64,000 nucleotides of DNA. It comes from Pomacea canaliculata (Eukaryota > Mollusca > Gastropoda > Architaenioglossa > Ampullariidae). The notes beneath the pieces were generated by a model. The model was not told where the DNA came from, did no database searches, and worked only from the letters and a program-made list of their open reading frames with translations. Shown here piece after piece: positions 60,980 to 64,000 of the stretch (position 1 is its first letter; every line of letters starts with the position of its first letter). The stretch spans positions 26,790,927-26,854,926 of the forward strand of contig NC_037594.1 of NCBI RefSeq assembly GCF_003073045.1. Direction: 5' to 3'. The position numbers were made by a program, and so were the translations under genes.

Positions 60980-61279
60980 AAGGCCTGACGAGAGGGGGGG
61001 ACAGGGGGGTCTGGTGTACCCGCGCCCGCGGCTGTCAAGGGGGCCCGGCCTTGGTCAGTGGATTTTTTTTCCTCTTCTCATTTTCTTTTTCTTTTAAAGA
61101 AAGGTCTAAGGACAGAACACCCAAGCATTACACATGCAGAAGTTGAGTTGCAAGTGTAGATATTGAGATTCGAATTGTAAACATACATTATATACTGGGA
61201 AAATAATTTACGATTACAAGTACAAGGGGCCCGGAGAGGTCGTCTGTCCCGGGGCCCGGGCTGGCTCTCGGCGGCCCTG
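60980..61279. mobile_element. 300-bp hAT-type MITE, degenerate
   Basis: Imperfect inverted ends AAGGCCTGACGAGAG and (inverted) CAGGGCCGCCGAGAG, both leading into GGGGCCCGG-rich subterminal sequence, surround an AT-rich core. Exact 8-bp target duplications CAATCTGC lie at 60972-60979 and 61280-61287. GC-rich ends with an AT-rich core and an 8-bp duplication fit a non-autonomous hAT element. Confidence 0.85.
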
Positions 61280-61287
61280 CAATCTGC

Positions 61288-63219
61288 ACCCCTGACTTCT
61301 CACCCTATCATCCCACCCTTCCAATCTCTAAACAAATATTGATGTGCTAGGGAACTGGCAATATGTAACGGTCTGTCTGTTGTCAATCATATCAGACACT
61401 CCAACATTTAGCTTAGGCAATAAAATATTTTCCATCCCGAAAAGAACTGAAAAGCAACAGCACTTTTATTTCATATTAGTTGCGGTTTCAAATTAGATGT
61501 ACCCTTAGATAATAACTGCGAACGAAAAATGATTTTTCAGTAGTTTGAATTATTTTTCTACTGTAATTTTAACTGTAATTACTGTAATCGTTGAAAGTTT
61601 AAAACAAAACAGTGCTCCTTAATTTTCAGAAAAATTTCCACTATCTCAACCACCATGTAGACCGAAAAGCTCTTGTGACAATCCGCTAGAACCTAGAAGT
61701 GAGTCCATAGACACATCTACCTGCAGAGTGCGCAGGTAAGTCCTTTGATCTCCCCGATCATTAGCATGATCGTGATAGTACTGTGATTCTCCATTTTTAC
61801 ATATAACGAATATATTTCTTCTTTTGTATCTCAGGGTGCTTCCTTTCCATTATCGTCATTGCTTGCTGCATTTAGGGAAAGGGAGAGAAAAAAATGAAGA
61901 GGCAAATTCCGATTATTGCCCTTAAATATGCAAAAAGTTAAAAATAAAAATAAACAGTGTTTGAAAAAAATTCTTAAAACAGAGTAGAATCTTGAACATA
62001 GATAATAGATTTTTTTATGATCATGTAGGTCGTAGCAGTTTACGATTATTTGTTTTATAGACTATTTCTAGTTATGTATGATCTGCTTTCATCACAGAGT
62101 AATAATAACTTTGTAGCTCTGAACTACGAGCTGGATATCTGTAACTCTCATAATGTTAATCTGTGAAAAGATGCTACACCATTGCATTTGACATTTTTTT
62201 TACTATCATTGAGTTGATTTGGTGCTCTCGAATACACATAGTACATATTTTTTTCTGTTATATTATTTTATGTTAGAGATTATCCCCTTGTTTCGACAAA
62301 TTATAGGGCATCACACTGAATGGTATATGAAAGTGTTTGGATTTGAGATTCATGAAGGATGACAGAGAGTTGAATGTTTTGAAAGCATTATTTCAGTGGA
62401 TTTGCACTGCTCCTTTTCCAAAAGCTTGTGAACTCATTTTAGTTTTTCAAAGAAACATTCTGCAGGTAACCCGATGAGCAGCAAAGAAAAAAAAATCCTC
62501 TACCTGTAAGGTCCTCTTTAATTAGTGGCCCTGAGATGTGGGAAGTAGCATGTACAGCCTGGAATACAGTTTGTTAAAATGAATTGCTCTAGCTGGAAGT
62601 AACCTCTGGCTACATACCTTTTATTTCATAAAGACAACAATTTGTATTGTTTTGCTGCGTGCATGTCTGTATGTCTGTGTGTCTTTTTACTTTAGAGCCC
62701 TATGAGCTTGCCCATTAGGCAGGGATAGGGGGCTATATGTGTTCACTTTTACCATTATTAGATTACACTGTTAGATTATTTGATAAAGCTAGGAACTGAC
62801 AAACTGACCTTACTTCTGTGAGAAATATTTCAATAATGAAGAGCGTTAGTTAGCCATGTATCTACCATCCAAATGTTTTGACATGTTGATACAAATGTTT
62901 CTGACACACACACATACCACACACAACCACACGCACACAAAAGGAAAAACAGCAAAGAAATCAGGGTAAAACATTAGAAAATTTATCAATGATGATTATT
63001 ACTTTATGTCAAACTATTTATTTCAATTTTGTTCACACTTAATACTCATAACATTAAAACTAGTAAAACTACTCCATGGATAGTGCAAGAAGTGAAACAT
63101 TGTTTGGTATTTATCTTCATCCTGTGTGGACGCATGGTTATACGGAGAAAATAGAGTGATGGACTTCCCACAAGCAGGTCTGGCCTCGAAAGTCTGTCCA
63201 CTCTAGTTCTTTCTAGACT
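61288..63219. other. Intergenic region, nothing recognised
   Basis: AT-rich sequence without supported exons. A short CA-rich tract lies at 62904-62940. A repeat-like stretch near 62690-62745 (GAGCCCTATGAGCTTGCCCA) resembles a LINE 3' end but is too short to call. Confidence 0.35.
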
Positions 63220-63765
63220 TCGGGGCAGGACTTCCTCTAGAGAGTTTTGAGAGTGTCCTTAAAGTGGTCTTTTGACCATGCAACTTCCATAGCTTTCAAC
63301 AGCCTACACCCCATCTGGAACTCCCGAGCATTCTCCTTCCGCAGTAAGACCCACATCTTCAACATCATTGTGAAGACAGTTCTACTGTATGTTCTGACAC
63401 CTGGAGAGTGACAAACACCATCAACAACTAGCTCCAGACTTTACCAACCAATGCCTACACCATATTCTGGGAATAAGATGGCCTGAAAAGATCTCCAACA
63501 ACAGCCTGTGGAGAAGAACCAACCAGAATGCCACTAGCTAAGACATCAAAATCGCAAATGGGGCTGGATAGGACACACCCTTCACACCATTGCCAAGCTG
63601 GCACTTGACTGGAACCCTCAGGGGAAGAGGAGAGTTTGGAGACCAAAGCAGACTTGGAAAACAACAGTAGAGAGTGAGGCAAAGGACATCGGAACCACAT
63701 GGGCCCAACAGAGGGAAGCTGCCCACAACCGAGTCCTCGAAGAGTAACAAGGACTTAACTAACTC
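63220..63765 (+). mobile_element. RTE-like LINE relic, 3' part
   Basis: Plus-strand fragments in mixed frames match the C-terminal part of the same protein type as the RAB28-intron LINE: AFNSLHPIWNS, KTHIFNIIVKTVLLY, NRKWGWIGHTLH, ALDWNPQGKRR, TWKTTVESEAKDIGTTW and a closing R.RVLEE. Several in-frame stops and shifts show it is old. It differs enough from the 10989-14225 element to be another family. No 3' tail or duplication was identified. Confidence 0.8.
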
Positions 63766-64000
63766 TGTTTAGAAGTTTAGAAGTTTAGAAGCACACATCA
63801 CATCTGTCAAATAGCTGAAAAAGTGATAAAATTGTAGTAATATTTCGGAGCACACATAACATGAGAGTGAAGTCAGAACATTGAGACAAAAGGGTTTGCA
63901 GGTGCTGACTAAAAACTTGATATTTTCCAGGACTGATATTATGTGCAAATTATACATTTATCTTTAAAAAGAATAGATAAATTAACAGAGAAAGTGTTGC

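Overview
The window is animal nuclear DNA: genes are split into many short exons with GT/AG introns, UTRs are AT-rich, and the intergenic DNA holds non-LTR retrotransposons, MITEs and microsatellites. A mollusc, probably a gastropod, is the best guess. The guess rests on the RTE-type LINE, the style of the short repeats, and a membrane-bound fucolectin-domain protein with a C-terminal anchor that I associate from memory with lophotrochozoan proteins. The species cannot be named from the sequence.

Layout, left to right. (1) 1-5707 (+): the last 13 exons of an Epac/RAPGEF4-type cAMP-responsive Rap exchange factor (REM, RA and RasGEF domains), followed by an AT-rich 3' UTR. (2) 7898-8187: a 290-bp near-perfect palindrome. 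(3) 8963-14822 (+): a complete six-exon RAB28 (221 aa, C-terminal CSVQ). Its fourth intron carries a full-length RTE LINE (10989-14225) with an exact 11-bp target-site duplication. (4) 17372-26371 (-): a 16-exon cyclic-nucleotide-binding protein related to CNBD2 (about 720 aa), tail-to-tail with RAB28, with an acetyltransferase fragment in one intron. (5) 26.5-37.9 kb: mostly no recognised gene. It holds one convincing but orphan coding exon (30492-31201, -) between two inverted copies of a 295-bp repeat. (6) 42505-51966 (-): an 8-exon scaffold of about 957 aa, PH - long proline-rich/acidic region - two PDZ-like domains, with a long 3' flank carrying MITEs. (7) 53994-58998 (-): a 7-exon, about 583-aa type I membrane protein with a signal peptide, two tandem fucolectin (FTP/F5-8-like) domains, a stalk of eleven decapeptide repeats, a CxCxC segment, a transmembrane helix and a short basic tail. 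(8) 59-64 kb: no gene seen, but a hAT-type MITE and a decayed LINE 3' end.

For the five main genes the exon phases add up to open frames with no remainder, so I trust the models well beyond single-exon evidence. Two of the genes (Epac and the CNBD2-like gene) are cyclic-nucleotide effectors and lie within about 20 kb of each other; whether this means anything is unknown. The most interesting object is the lectin-like membrane protein with its minisatellite stalk. No retroviral, LTR, Polinton or CRISPR feature and no RNA gene was recognised.
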